Assembly: GCF_014529535.1 (NCBI RefSeq) | Contig: NC_050736.1 | Span: forward strand, 4,154,001 to 4,218,000 | Source: Bradysia coprophila | Lineage: Eukaryota; Arthropoda; Insecta; Diptera; Sciaridae | Direction of reading: 5' to 3' | DNA length: 64,000 nt | In this document: one piece after another, positions 47,901 to 59,630 of the stretch | Numbering within the stretch: the first letter of the stretch is position 1 | Layout: each line of letters opens with the position of its first letter | Position numbers and translations under genes: made by a program | Notes under the pieces: generated by a model | Told to the model about the DNA's origin: nothing | Databases searched by the model: none | What the model saw: only the letters and a program-made list of their open reading frames with translations

Positions 47901-50900
47901 AGCGCCACCACAACCCGAAGCGAAAGTAGCCGAAGTGGTTGAGGAAAAAGTTGAAACTATAGTTGAGACTGTAGCCGAACCCAAACCAGTTGAAACGAAA
48001 GTCGTTGAAAAAGTTGAAGATAAAAAAGCAGAAGTAGTCATTGAGGAGGTAGAAGAAGAAGTGGAAGAAGTTGAGGAAGTCGAGGAGGTCACTGAGAGCG
48101 CAGAAGAAAAAGTTGTTGTTAAAGAAGTCAACAAAGTGATAATTGAAGACGTCAATGATGACGAAGAAGAAATAACAGCCACAATAGTATTGAAGAAGAA
48201 AGAGGTTGTAGAAGAACCGAAACCGGTAGTAGCCAAGCCCGTTGAATCAGAGCCATCAAGTGAATCTGAAGAGGAAGAAGAAGAGGAGGTGGAGGACGAA
48301 CCAAGTAAATCTAAAAAAGAGCAGTCCGAATCACCAGCTGAATCAGCTGACGATGAATCCGAACAGTCCGACACAGACACAAAACCATCTACACAAACTA
48401 CAGTCACTCGTGAATCATCACAAAAGACACAACAACTAAAAGAAGCTTTATCATTGCAGCAATCCGAGAAGACAGCAAATGAGGCAAGTAATAGGGTTGG
48501 TGATGAAAGTTCAAGTGGTAAAGAAGGTGGTGCAATTGAAATCAAGCAAGAAAATATTAAAAACACTTTAAAGGAAATTATATCTGATATTGATCGAGTT
48601 ATTGAACAGGAGGAGCAAGTGCGAAAACCAGATCAAACTGATAAAGCAGAGTCACAAAGCAGTCAGCAACAGGTACATTTGTTTGTGTTTCTTGTTTTTT
48701 TTATGTGGCCTTTGTCTTTAGAGATCCAAACTTATTCTTGGCATTGTGAAGACGGTTGTCCGTCTGGTATTGTTAAATATATTTTTAAGAGATTTCTGTC
48801 TGAGTTGTCTGCTGTAATATCAAACAGCCTTTTCACAATTTCCTTTTCATGTTATGATTTAACATAACATCAGACTGAATTAATGGATAAAAAAAAAATT
48901 CCGATATATCCAACGTATTTTTCAATGTCGAACTTACATGTCCTTCAAATAATTGTTGTTGTTCCTCATGGATTTTTAAGAACCAAAAGACTGCACATTT
49001 AACTTAACGAAAAGACTGATAATTTTTAATTTTAAGAAATAATTTACAAATTTTAGAGTTTTCAGGTTGCTTTTAGCTTTTATTTTGGTGTTGATTATAT
49101 TTTTAAAGTGACTATTGCTTAAGTGATATATGCTTCAAATGGCTTTCAATTTTACACGAGCAATTGTTGCTTCAAATCTTTTTTTTTTGAATTTGCTAAG
49201 AAATATTCATCACCACATACAAAATATTGCAGTCATGAGATATATATGTACTGAATCGCAGAAATTAATGATATTTCTGTAACATGACCTTACCATCTGA
49301 TGAAGTGATTAAATATTTAATGACGTTAAAAGTGTACGACTGTATTTGGGTCAGCTTGTCTGACTTTTATGCGAGAAATATCTATTTGTTGTCTGAGTTC
49401 ATCCACAAATCTTATGATGTTACGCATAATAACAACATTTACGTCAGCTGCAATCTATAAATACTCAATAAATTTTCATTTCGAATGAACGTTGCACAGA
49501 TGAATTGATACATTCTATTCCACTCTCTAAAGGAAATTGATTTTCATACGTGAAACCGAGAATAACATCAATGGAACAACGAAAACCTATTTTCTCAAAT
49601 AACAATCATAAAATTGAGATTTTTTTTGTTTAAATTTAAACTTAAAATCCAACGTATAGATCTACCTAATAGCAGAACTATTCCATTATCATATCATTTC
49701 GTTTGTGTGCTGTGTAGTATTAATCGTCGTAAAACCACTCCTACAAAATTCATTTTAGCTCTATGAAAAACGATTTTCCCTCTTTTCTTATTTTTAATTT
49801 TAATTTAAACAAATAATTGAGAACGAGCCAACGAAATAAATAATTTTTATTTATTTTCCTTATGTTGGAGAATGTATTTACTCATCTCGTTGATTGTGTA
49901 CAATATATAGTGGTACATTGAAATGATTTGTTAATTCATTATTTGGAAATCAAATGGAAATTTTTCGTTGTTTTGACTGTTCTACATGAATTAACTTCCT
50001 TAAAAATAGTAATTACTTATACATGTAAACGGATCGTGTAGCGAGTATATTTTCGAAATTGAAGACAACGTTTCTGTTCTGCTAAGTGTGTCCCGTTAAT
50101 TCGGTCTTTTTGCGAAAATATAAATTTTCCAAAATGGGTTAATTGCCTTCTGGGTAAATTATGCCACATTAACAGATTTTGCACGTAAAACACCATCATT
50201 ACTCACATTGTTGTGCCAATTTATTAAAACGAATCAACGTCGGTGGGGCATAGAATAAACAAAAATCTTTTGAATATGAACAAAAAAAAACTCACAAGAA
50301 GTTCTAATCTTTCGACAAGTACGGAATATCTGTGTAACAATTTTTGTTTAAAAAAAAAATTCAAAATAATTAGACAGCCAGTCTCAATCAAATAAACAAA
50401 GTGCCATGATCGTTTAAACATTCTGAATTTCGATTTATAATCATGGAACACTTGGAACACGTGTCTTGATAGAAACGAATTCTGCAATTTGATGTATACT
50501 TTTGGCGAAGATTCAATTCGTTTCTTCTGTGTAACATTGTTGGGAAGTAGTTACACAGTAATTACTTCGGCATTAATATTGTCATTGCGTTTTTCGCCTA
50601 AAAGATTTGTTAAATTCAAAGTCGCAAAGACGATTCTCTCCAATTTTATAAACGCAGATCGTCGTCAGGTGCACTTTAGATAAAATATATATAATTTGAT
50701 TCTCTAGTATGCAGGGAATTAGCCATGGCTATGCAACAAAGTCATTTTGAAGCGACTCAAAATTACATTTAAAACAAAAATCACATGGCTCGAAAATGTT
50801 CGGTTGATTTTATATCGTATTTTATCTGCTAGTTCGAAAAACAGATAGGTAATGACTCAATTACCTATCAGTTTTTAGTGAGGTAAAATATAGTACCTAG

Positions 50901-53900
50901 GATTTCACAAACCATTTTCAACCCTACCATGCAAAAAATTTGAAAATAGTAAATTTCTGCCACAGAGAAGAACATAGTTTTTGCTGAAAATAAATGGTAT
51001 TTCCAACAAAAAATCAAATCAAATAATTCATCATCATAGATTCAAGATTTTAGTCAGTAGTGTATCATCGACACATTCTTTGAAAGACAGACACTGATCC
51101 CATGCTTTTTATGCAATTACTTTTAACTAAAAGAATCTCTAGATCGTTTATTTTTAATTAGTAATTTCAGCTTCGTTTGTTTAGAATGCGAGTCCTCATT
51201 TTGTCTTGAAACGTTGAAATCTGTTACTTCTCCTGTTCGGCTTAATACCAAATCTTTGACTTCTTCTATGACTACATGTTTTGTTATATTATAAAAGAAC
51301 AATAGCCAGAGCCCATCACTTATTTTTCGCGTCGCTGTCGATATCAGATGGCTAGCCGTTTCTAAATACTAAAAAACACGATTTTTTTTTAAATATAGAG
51401 CAATATGCAGCCGTCAAAGATGATATCCATATTTACCCATCTCTTAGAACACTAAGATATGGTAATCTCATAGAAGAATAAATTTCCGAGAACCCATTCA
51501 ATCAGTAGATTTGAACCCTAACGATCGTTTATATACCGTGCATGCATCAACAACCAGATGTTGAAAGATCTTTGTTCGCTTCAAGTCAAATATTGTAGTA
51601 TGTGGAATTATCGAAATATCTATATCGACCCGTATAAACTAAACAATACTCATCGCATCGTTATAAGTTTTATTACGCATTCGTTTATAAATAAAAATGC
51701 TTGTCTTCCCCAACCATTCTTTTCCCACCAACACAACGAAAAGATGGAAAAAATAGAAAGTTGAATGCGTTCATTATTAATCGTCTGTGTAGTGTTATAA
51801 AACTGAAAACGAACGATTTCCAGGAAAATGGGAAAATGTGATTACATTCAATAGGAATGCTCAGTACATTCCACTATTTATCTCAATATATTCAATGTCA
51901 TATATTTCAAATTTAGTAATATAATTGCAATTACTCATTCCAAGTTTACTCCAGTCAAACAATTTTTACTATTACGAGCGTGTGTACCGTGCATAAAATG
52001 AGTATTGAAGCTGATAAGTGATCGGTACGGTAATTTTAATTTCTAATTTCTTCGCACAGATTTTCACTCACACGATTCATGCTATTTTTATTCTCGCACG
52101 AGTGTGTGAAGAAAGAAAAAAAAACGAATAAAATCACTTGTGGAAATCGTCTTACAGTTTCTCTGTGTTACATTGAGAAATTTTTCATCTCGATTCATAT
52201 GTAAAGCATCCCAACCACATACGAGATTGTACAGAAATAAAGTAAACCCGCAAAAATCAACCAAAAATACTTTCAGCTTCTTCAGTTTTGTACCAGGACT
52301 TGAGAAAATCGTGTTTAATCAGTGGCTTTTGAGTCTATTTTTTTGTACTTATTTTGTTTTACGTATGTGTGTGAATGGAAAACAACAAAAATTCTTGTTG
52401 GAAAATTAGGAAAGAGATAGTGTCACATAAAATGGAAATATAGACGAAATTGTTGCTAGAAGTAGATTTGACCAGTTGACGGTTCTCGATGTACATACCC
52501 GTCTTTGTAACTTTTTCATTCTTAACTCTTATTTGAGAATATTTAAGAATTTATTTATACGACATTGTCTATGTAGTCGTGAACCATTGGAACACTATTC
52601 TATGGCACATTTAAACCGATTCTCAAACGATTTTAACTTGACATGGTGAAATTTGTGTGCTTTTTCTATAAAATGTTCATTCGATAATAGAACGACAAAT
52701 AAAATAAAATTAAAAAAATCCAATAAATAACGACAGTTCGGTAAAACAAAACAATCCAAGAGACAATTTCCCCATTTACTCGCCTGAATCAAGAAATGTA
52801 TTCATATCAGCGAAGTATTAGCACGAATCAAATTTCATCTATGTACAATCGTTCCCCATTCGATTATCACCAATCGAATACGAGATATCCGAATTTGCAA
52901 CGATCCAATAGTGTTATTGTTAGTAAACGGGGTTTTAAACCGTCTGATCGATTCGATCCGGCTAAGAAAGAATTTTTGTTGCAACTGAGCAAAAAAATTT
53001 GGCAAAGGGTAAGGATTCCAATCACGGCTTCTATTTTTAATGATCACTTTTTGTTTAATTGACTGACTGGTTACGCAATAATTCTAGTAAAAAACATATT
53101 TGTTGTACTCGGGTATGTAAAATGGCAATTACACACTTCGTGTCAAGGTCTATGACCTCGCTATTTAAAATATTGTTATTCAATAGACCTGAATGAAGCA
53201 GATGAAAATTTTCTGTCTCGATACGAAATATTCATATTATAGCACTTGCAGCAAAATAGGACTTTCCGTTGCCTTTATTGCGAAAAACGTTGTATACAAC
53301 TCGATAAATGCTTTTTTAGGCACTAGATGTGAAGATTGTCACTCGAGGCCGTAGGCCAAGTGTGACAATACACATCGTGTGCATAAAAAAGCATTTATCA
53401 CTCTTGGTTGTATAAATAACTATTACGTAACTCAGAGCAAACGTACCGGTGCGATAATGGAATTCCATATAGTTTCTTTTCGCACTAGTGCGAAATATAA
53501 TATTTTGCAACTTGACAGTGAATTGACATGCACATAAGACAATATCTCCCTGCCATAAAGTTTACAATGTTATGTTTACAATCCATTATTTCAAGGAAAG
53601 AGGAGTAAATACGGTTTTTTATGCAATTCGTAAACTTCAGTTTACTTATTAGAAAGTTGTATTTGACCTTGAATGTATCGATTTACATGAAAGTAGTAAA
53701 CGCAACACTACCGGCTGGCAACGCGGACGTCCTTTATGGACGATCCCTTTGCAGAATAAAGTCGAAAGCTATTTGTTTTAACAGGATGAGCCTGTGACCT
53801 TTTTTTATTTGATTTTCAGAACTTTTAAGAGTGCATGTCAGTACCTCTGATAGAAATGCTCAATCATACATTTTGCCTATAAAGACTGTAGAGATAATAT

Positions 53901-56900
53901 CTGAAAATCTGTATGAATGAATTTTCCATTATATTATGTCGTGTTCAAATTGTATAGGATGCAGCACCTGGAAAACCAGTTGATTTACAAAAAATACTCA
54001 CACCAGCCGAAGATGCTGAAGAGATTGTTCCGCAAAAAAATCGTGAGTTTCAATTCCATTACGAATAAATGGTTTTTGTTTAAAAAAAGAAAATGTTTAT
54101 CTTGTGTAGTTTTGCAAGTCTTGTTTGTTTTTAAAAGAAAGAAATTATTTTTTTTCTAATTGAAAGTACCACACAAACATATACATTACAAACACAATAC
54201 TTATGCCCGTCAAGATCATATAAATCATGAAATCGAATAGCATTGCCTCAATAATATAACACAAAAGCTATCGAGCCTGAATGGCATTCGGATTAACCTT
54301 CGTGTTATTCATTATTCATGTTTCGATATCAATGCATGGAAGCAGAACCATATGCTTAGAGGGAGTAGCAGTGCCGGACTGGCTCAAAAAAGCCCTTCGG
54401 GCGTTGTATGAAGAAATTTTTCAAAAGGTTCAATGTTGCCCATTATCCATACAAAAATCAAAAGACCCTTCGGGAATCGCCCGAACACTCATAGGACCAG
54501 TCTGGCCCTGGGTAGTAGATACTTAATTTCTGTAAATTAAATGAATCATCAGGGCTTTTCAGTAACTTCTTATCAGGAAAAATTGTCTCTGAACACTCCA
54601 AATAATAAGGAAGGTTAGATTTTAATTCCTGTTTCAGTCGGCAGATATTTAGTTTATGATAGTACATTGAGTACAAATTTTATCCTCATCTCATCACATT
54701 GAAGTATGAGAACCATTTGTCAGATGGGTCCTATTTAAATTACAATCATAACAGATTGCACTCGATCGTTTCACTAAACTACTACACGAAATACAACAAT
54801 TTGTAATTCACTTTGCGCGATAAACTGTGGAAATGTTCTGGCAATAAATTAATTCGTAACTTACCTATTTATAAACTGTGTACTTTCTAGATGTATTTTA
54901 AATTGATTTGTCGAATCCAATTTTCTGCTACTTGAATCGCGCAACACGATAAATCAAGAAATTGTTCGAGTTCTTGAGATTTCAATAATAGTTTCAAACT
55001 ATGCTAGATGCATCTGGTATATTATTCTATTCGCAATGATTTGATCTGTTGCTCTATGACTATTTAATATTTGAACGTAGGAAGAGGGATTAAGTTAGGA
55101 ATCGAGGGATGCTACCTATAATACCATTATATAACATCCATCAAACACATTTTTCACGACTAATTTCAATCAGATCTTAAATGTTTTCCATTTTCGAACT
55201 CCCTCCTCCCAATTTTGATTTTATTTACGAATTTAAATATCGAAAATCAGTTTAATTCTACTCATACGAAATACCTTCCTCTTCAGCCATTTTTAAATAA
55301 CTTATTTATCGAAAATCGTAACGAAAAGTAAAAAAAAACGAAAAAACAACAAGACAAAACTAAGATAAAACACACAGTTGAAATTATTAAATTAAATTTC
55401 GTAGAAAATTAATTAATTTTATGAAAGCAAAAAAATATCGAAAATAATTGTTCTTGGCAGGCAAACTGTATGCATCTTCAGCATTTTTCACGCCTGGCCT
55501 CCATCCAACCGTTGAAGATCAAGTTGAGTTGGCTCGACGAATATCATCATCATTATGCGATTCCAGTAATCAACAGTCCAAAGGACAGTCTATGTATGTT
55601 AACCGAATGAAGAGATCTGTTAAATGGGTGCACGAAGGGGAAGGTATATACATCACAAAATATAGAAAAAAAAACAATAAATTATTAAGAAAGTGAATAA
55701 AATAAGTTTTAAGAATTTTCTATCATCAAAGTCTCTTAATTTATTGAAGAAGAAAAGGACTTTTTAAAGAAATCGAAAGAAAGAAGCATCATTCCATCAC
55801 TATTTTCATTTAATTTTTTATTTTGAAATTGTTGCTAATTTAACAGCCCAACCACAAGAACTTGCCCAAAAATTAGTTAAATTTTTTATGTTTTTTTTTA
55901 TTGAAAGTAACTTGCTAAAAGGTGTGTGTTTCTGCTTCATGTATAATCAGGACAATTATATGAGCTACAACACACACCTGTACCTGTGTTGATTGCGTTT
56001 GCAGTGTGTGTTGCGCGCTTTGTTAGTGTACACGCAATATGTTAACATTTAGGAGAAGCGGACAACCAACAATATAATGGATATGGTGCGGATAACAGCA
56101 AAGAAAATCATGAATTTCAACAAAGAGATAAACTTCCGCTGAAACTAGTAATGGATCCACGCGGACAAGTTCAAGATATCACTACCTTACAGAATTGCGG
56201 TGTAAGCATCGATAGCGGTATGCTATCACCAGATCGATGTGCTGAACTGGTAACTGCCCTGTATGCTCCACAGGGAAAAGGTATCATCCATTTTTGAAGT
56301 ATGGATTTTGAGATTTCACTTTAAAGTCTAAACTCCACAGGAGCCGAACTATTTGCGAAGAGACGTAAGCGCTCCGAAAAATGGATCGTTGATGAAACGA
56401 ATGCGGCTACAGTAAGTCCATCTGGGGCACCTGGTGGTTATAGTCCAATACCAGCGTACACTGATTTCGGTGTGCAGCGTGTACAGCAAAACATGAAATT
56501 GGATCAAATCCAAGTAAATTTCAGCCAGACTATGTTTTACCCCCAGTTAATTCAAATAACTATTTGATCAGGCTAAATATTCTGAACCTCGAGTGAAACT
56601 CGTTAAATCGCCATGGGAGGCAGCACTTCAGACTGGGTTTGCGAATACTGCTTTCGAGGAACCTCAATCCTATCAACAAGATAGAGGTTATTCTGCACCA
56701 CCTCCACAACAACAACAGCAGTCTCAGCAGCCGCAACACCCTGATCCTTATGGCACTCCGCCATATCAGCCATATAGTCAGGTAAGTTTTGTTCTATCGA
56801 GATTTAATGGATTCTTTGAGAAAATTTGAAAGAAATGCAAACGTGTACATTTCTTGCAGCCATCACGTCCGGCTCAGCCAAAATCTAGCTCCAACAGCAT

Positions 56901-59630
56901 GCGTGACTTAGCTTATAAGCCAAGTATTCCACAGGGATGGAACGCTCCCCCACCAAATTTGCCTTCAGGTGAGATATTTAAATCGAACTTAATCACACGG
57001 AAAAATCCTTTATTTTCAAAAATACATTTTATAGGAAAATTTAATATTTTTTTAATTTAATTTAATTTAATTTAATTTTAATTTATTTGCTTATTAAATG
57101 GAGAATTTACTTTTTCCATTTTATTTGTCAATGTATTTATGCTCACAACGCTTTTATATAAAGAAAACATTTTCAAATTTACTTTTTTCTTTAACATCAA
57201 AGAATCACCTTCATTTGAAGACACAATCATCCAAAAATCACATTCAACATTGGATCATACAGTAGAAAATGCTTCATGTTTTGTACAGTCGTTGTCAAAC
57301 TACAATAGCTTAAATCACGCTTTATCGCTTTATGTAGATGTGCATTCTGATCAATTGTCGAATTCAACAATTAACAGCGAATATATGGCGCAACAGCAAT
57401 TGAAACAAATCGATGACAGTGTCCAATATAACAAAGAAATCCGACAGATTGATGTAAAATCGTCATCAACAGAAAACAATAACACAAACGGTTATTTCAT
57501 CAACAAAGAAGTGATAGCAACCAAAGAGCTATCCAGTAACCGATCAGCAGTTGAGACCGTTCAACTGAGACACGTTCAAACTAACGCACCGAATGGTGGA
57601 TGTAGAACAACAAATGGAAATCGATCAAACGATTGTTCCAACAAAGAGAATGAGGAAAATTATGAAAACGAAGAATACACAAAAGTTCCAGTGAAGGATT
57701 TGATTTGTACATTTGAAAAACAAACGCGTCCGGTTATACGATATAAATTACGCGAAGATAAATTGCCAGAACCGTCGAAGATGACTATCGGCTTAAGTGT
57801 GGATGAGATGAAGCAATCGGTTACACACTCGACTAGCGAGGAGCATAAGATAACGTTAAGTCAAAATGAGCAATTTGAACAGACTGACTCCTATTCGTAC
57901 AGTCAAAATGGAACTGAGTTTTACGATGAATTTGAATCGTCAAAAAATGAAAACTTTATTAATGGAAACGATGAAACTGTAAATGCCAACATCGATAAAC
58001 AACAAGGCAAGCGCTTTTATGTGTTTATTTGTTATTCCTACTTTGTGAAGTCCTTCCAAATTTAATTGCTTCCAACTGTTCGACATTGGTCAAAATAAGC
58101 CAATAATTATTGTGCAAGTATTGATTAGCTAAGCATGTAAAAGCTTGCTTCAATTTGATAAAAAAAAATTATTTGCATGCAGCTTCTTTTTTACCTTAGA
58201 TATGAATCCACCCTTCATCCATTATAAACTTTCTTTCAATGTACTGAGATCGTTTGACTTGTAGACGAAAAATAAGCAAGCAAATTCTCAGTTATTCCTT
58301 CTCATGTTATTCCACGAGTCGTCGATTATCTTGTTCACTTACCATGAAGTAGTAGAGTCCAGAGATAACGTATAAAGTTGCTCGTGCTGCAGTACTTTAT
58401 TAAGTCCGATTGAGTTCTTGTTTTCCGGCAAAAGAAAAACTCAGCTTCTGCAGCCGGTAAACTAAGAGCAGTAAAACTGTATCGTCAGTTTAAAGCAACA
58501 TATCAAGACGTTGAAGTATTGCCGTAAAAGAAGTGACAAAATATCGAGTTGAGTAGTGCAGCTAACGAAATTCAATTTGAAAGTCTCTTTTTTAAGCAAT
58601 ACATTTTTAAGTTCTACCTTACACTTATGTTGCAAGCACTGGATTTGCATTTAAAGAACGTTCACACAGCGTTCTAAAACATTCTTCTAAATGTAGTACT
58701 TCATGGTCAATACATTAGTGGATGGTATTTGTGGTTTAAATTGACCAAAATTTGTTAATCGAATCAGAAGAGAATCTCTAATGTAATATTGTTAGCTGTA
58801 GCTTGACTCCAACCTAAATGTTTCAAAATTTTTGGATTCTACTCGAAACTACAGATCGTGATATTCGTGTGTCATTCTTTTGACACCACTGCCAAGTTAT
58901 CCGATAATTAACCAAATTGCAATGATTTCTTTATACAGATGTGTACACTCCACCTGAAATCCCATTGCATGTGTATGGTGCTCCGCCAACCAATAACTAT
59001 TTGCCAGCGGTGAAACAGCCACAGTACAATGCATCAAGTTATCAGGCACCACCACCCAGCTCCGTGTATTCGCCGTATCAACAGCAAGCAGTGTCTCCAC
59101 CATCATCTGCTTACTATAAACCGAATCCAATTAATTACAGTCCACCGAACCAAGGAATCAATCAAAATCAACCGTCGACAACATTCAACCCTTCACCGAT
59201 AGCAAACGACAAACTTGCAATTTTCGAACAAAGTCAACAATATCAATCGTCCCAACACCAATCTCGTCAACAAACGCGCCGACCACTGACCGTTCCCAAC
59301 ACAATCGTCCGGAATCAATCTCCACTGCCATACGGCAGTAGTCCCGTCTCGAAGCCGAACTATGGTCAACAACAGAAATACCCATCCCAAGCACCTCCAC
59401 AAGGACAACCAATAACTCTGTACAACAATACAAGCAAAAATACGTATCAATCATCGCAGGACAACTATTCATACCAATCGTCACCTGTCAGCAATCCAAG
59501 GTCTCAAATTAACTTGGACCAAGTGGAAAATTATAATCGAGCTGCTCGTGGATGGGGACAAACGAGAGACTACTACCGTCCGATCACTTTCTCGAAGCCA
59601 AAGGTCGCGTTACCGTATTCGGACTTTTAA
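41912..59630 (+). CDS. chas: Synaptopodin/chascon-like actin-associated scaffold protein, long isoform (about 1200 aa)
   Basis: Synaptopodin-family proteins bind actin, alpha-actinin and filamin in muscle and epithelia. Exons: 41912-41977, 44045-44188, 44782-44832 (optional), 47815-48672, 53958-54042, 55461-55643, 56053-56280, 56341-56513, 56572-56781, 56860-56968, 57203-58006 (optional) and 58939-59630. All junction phases match. The upstream exons encode a Ser/Gln-rich repeat (SVQKSVEQSVQQSVQKS) and a 286-aa Lys/Glu/Val-rich acidic segment. The conserved core is KLYASSAFFTPGLHPTVEDQ, SKGQSMYVNRMKRSVKWVHE, KGAELFAKRRKRSEKWIVDE and VKSPWEAALQTG. The tail is Pro/Gln/Tyr/Ser-rich and ends GWGQTRDYYRPITF with YSDF at the terminus. 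KGAELFAKR-S-EK-VVD matches my recollection of SYNPO2. The link of the 41.9-48.7 kb exons to the core rests on phase and strand only; they could be a separate gene. AATAAA is at 59636 and 59933. Confidence 0.72.
43369..43565 (+). mobile_element. piggyBac-like MITE, family 1, full-length copy in an intron
   Basis: The left TIR CCTGTCACAGACGGC (43369-43383) is identical to the 4225 copy. The right end GCCGTCTGTAATTGG closes at 43565. The flanks are TTAA (43365-43368) and TCAA (43566-43569). The interior matches the 4225 copy along most of its length (TCCAGAGATTGACTTCAGAA, ATCTTTTACTTCATTTGTT, GAGCTTGTCGTTTATTCTTG). Confidence 0.85.
43925..43997 (+). pseudogene. Nuclear mitochondrial insertion (COX1 fragment)
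   Basis: Bases 43933-43980 translate as LANSSIDIILHDTYYV, which is the highly conserved segment of cytochrome c oxidase subunit I before the haem/copper-ligand histidines. Similarity fades over the following VIDHSFMPY (COX1 has V-AHFHYV), where the histidine ligands are disturbed. The piece is about 50-75 bp, sits in an intron, and cannot encode a functional subunit. Confidence 0.85.
44189..44281 (+). CDS. Possible read-through 3' end of a short isoform
   Basis: If the GTGAGT donor at 44189 is not used, the frame continues as VSSSQRKMTSSSVKQSIKIG and ends EEIEF with TAA at 44279-44281. An A-rich tract follows. The composition (Ser/Gln-rich) stays like the preceding exon, which suggests genuine coding use. 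The resulting protein (exons 41912-41977 plus 44045-44281) would be about 100 aa. Confidence 0.4.
   Translation: MSSSQRKMTSSSVKQSIKIGASTGIEEIEF
44782..44885 (+). CDS. Alternative exon: internal (to 44832) or terminal (stop at 44885)
   Basis: After a TTGTTTTGTAG acceptor the frame reads CPSVEVPIVDLSHINET. A GTAAAT donor after 44832 allows splicing in phase 0 to 47815. Without it, VNLLTKSNKVEVVNVKI and TAA follow. It is inserted in phase 0, so it can be skipped without a frameshift. Confidence 0.45.
45086..45216. repeat. MITE-like inverted repeat with 21-24-bp ends
   Basis: GCTGCTGATAAATTACGTAAC (45086-45106) is mirrored by GTTACGTAATTTATGAACAGC (about 45194-45214). The interior is non-coding and includes GGTGGAGGTGG. 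Confidence 0.7.
46510..46665 (+). repeat. Diverged family 1 MITE fragment
   Basis: Landmarks in family order: AAATCTATTACTTCTTTTG, TCTTTTACTTCACTAGTTTT, TTTGCTATATAAGC, CATCGCTTATTTTTATCGAC and GTTGATAGCAGTTG. The TIRs are lost. Confidence 0.6.
48673..52795 (+). other. Large intron, no further exon recognised
   Basis: It separates the acidic exon from the alternative first exon. It contains the MITE fragment near 51215 and a short palindrome ATAGGTAATGACTCAATTACCTAT near 50844. The small open frames here have no splice or family support. The promoter of the 52796 exon should lie in its 3' part. Confidence 0.4.
51215..51375 (+). repeat. Diverged family 1 MITE fragment
   Basis: It shows GAAATCTGTTACTTCTCCTG, TTTGACTTC, GTTATATTATAAAAGAACA, CATCACTTATTTTTCGCGTC and GTCGATATCAGATGGCTAGC in family order. 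Confidence 0.6.
52796..53008 (+). CDS. chas: Alternative first exon of the synaptopodin-like gene (short isoforms)
   Basis: ATG 52796 opens a 71-codon exon (MYSYQRSISTNQISSMYNRS through KEFLLQLSKKIWQR). It ends in phase 0 at a GTAAGG donor (53009). It fits the phase-0 acceptor at 53958, the same acceptor the upstream exons would use. No good acceptor lies immediately before it, so it reads as a start exon with its own promoter. Joined to the downstream exons it gives 898 aa with the 57203-58006 exon or 630 aa without it. Confidence 0.7.
53288..53420. repeat. Foldback of the AACTCGGTGATAAATG family
   Basis: The left arm GTTGTATACAACTCGATAAA, TGCTTTTTTAGGCAC, GTCACTCGAGGCC is mirrored by GGCCAAGTGTGAC, GTGTGCATAAAAAAGCATTT, ATCACTCTTGGTTGTATAAA. 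Relatives lie at about 35345-35420 and 9120-9240. Confidence 0.8.
54369..54510. mobile_element. hAT-like MITE (142 bp) with near-perfect 8-bp target duplication
   Basis: The ends are CAGTGCCGGACTGG (54369-54382) and CCAGTCTGGCCCTG (54497-54510), inverted with 12 of 14 matches. CAGTG/CAGGG starts are typical of hAT transposons. The sub-terminal CCCTTCGGGCG at about 54393 is mirrored by the later CGGGAATCGCCCG. The flanking 8-mers GGGAGTAG (54361-54368) and GGTAGTAG (54511-54518) differ at one base, as expected for an 8-bp hAT duplication. Confidence 0.85.
57050..57085 (+). repeat. AATTT microsatellite
   Basis: Six or seven AATTT/TTTAA units lie in the intron before the cassette exon. Confidence 0.85.
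57203..58006 (+). CDS. chas: 804-nt cassette exon with a GC donor, within the synaptopodin-like gene
   Basis: This exon codes for 268 residues (SPSFEDTIIQKSH to NANIDKQQ) and keeps the frame whether included or skipped: both 56968 and 58006 leave one base, and 58939 supplies the other two (giving Asp). Its 5' splice site reads AACAAG then GCAAGC, which is a GC-AG intron; no usable GT in the right phase is nearby before the stop at 58063. It is rich in Ser/Asn/Gln/Glu and contains VPVKDLICTFEKQTRPVIRY, a conserved-looking short linear motif. Confidence 0.7.

Noticed and set aside
47745..48566. 273-codon open frame on the minus strand, Ser/Thr-rich
   Set aside because: It is the exact antisense of the Lys/Glu-rich exon at 47815-48672; GAA/GAG codons read backwards give Ser/Phe-rich frames. 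It has no start or splice context of its own.
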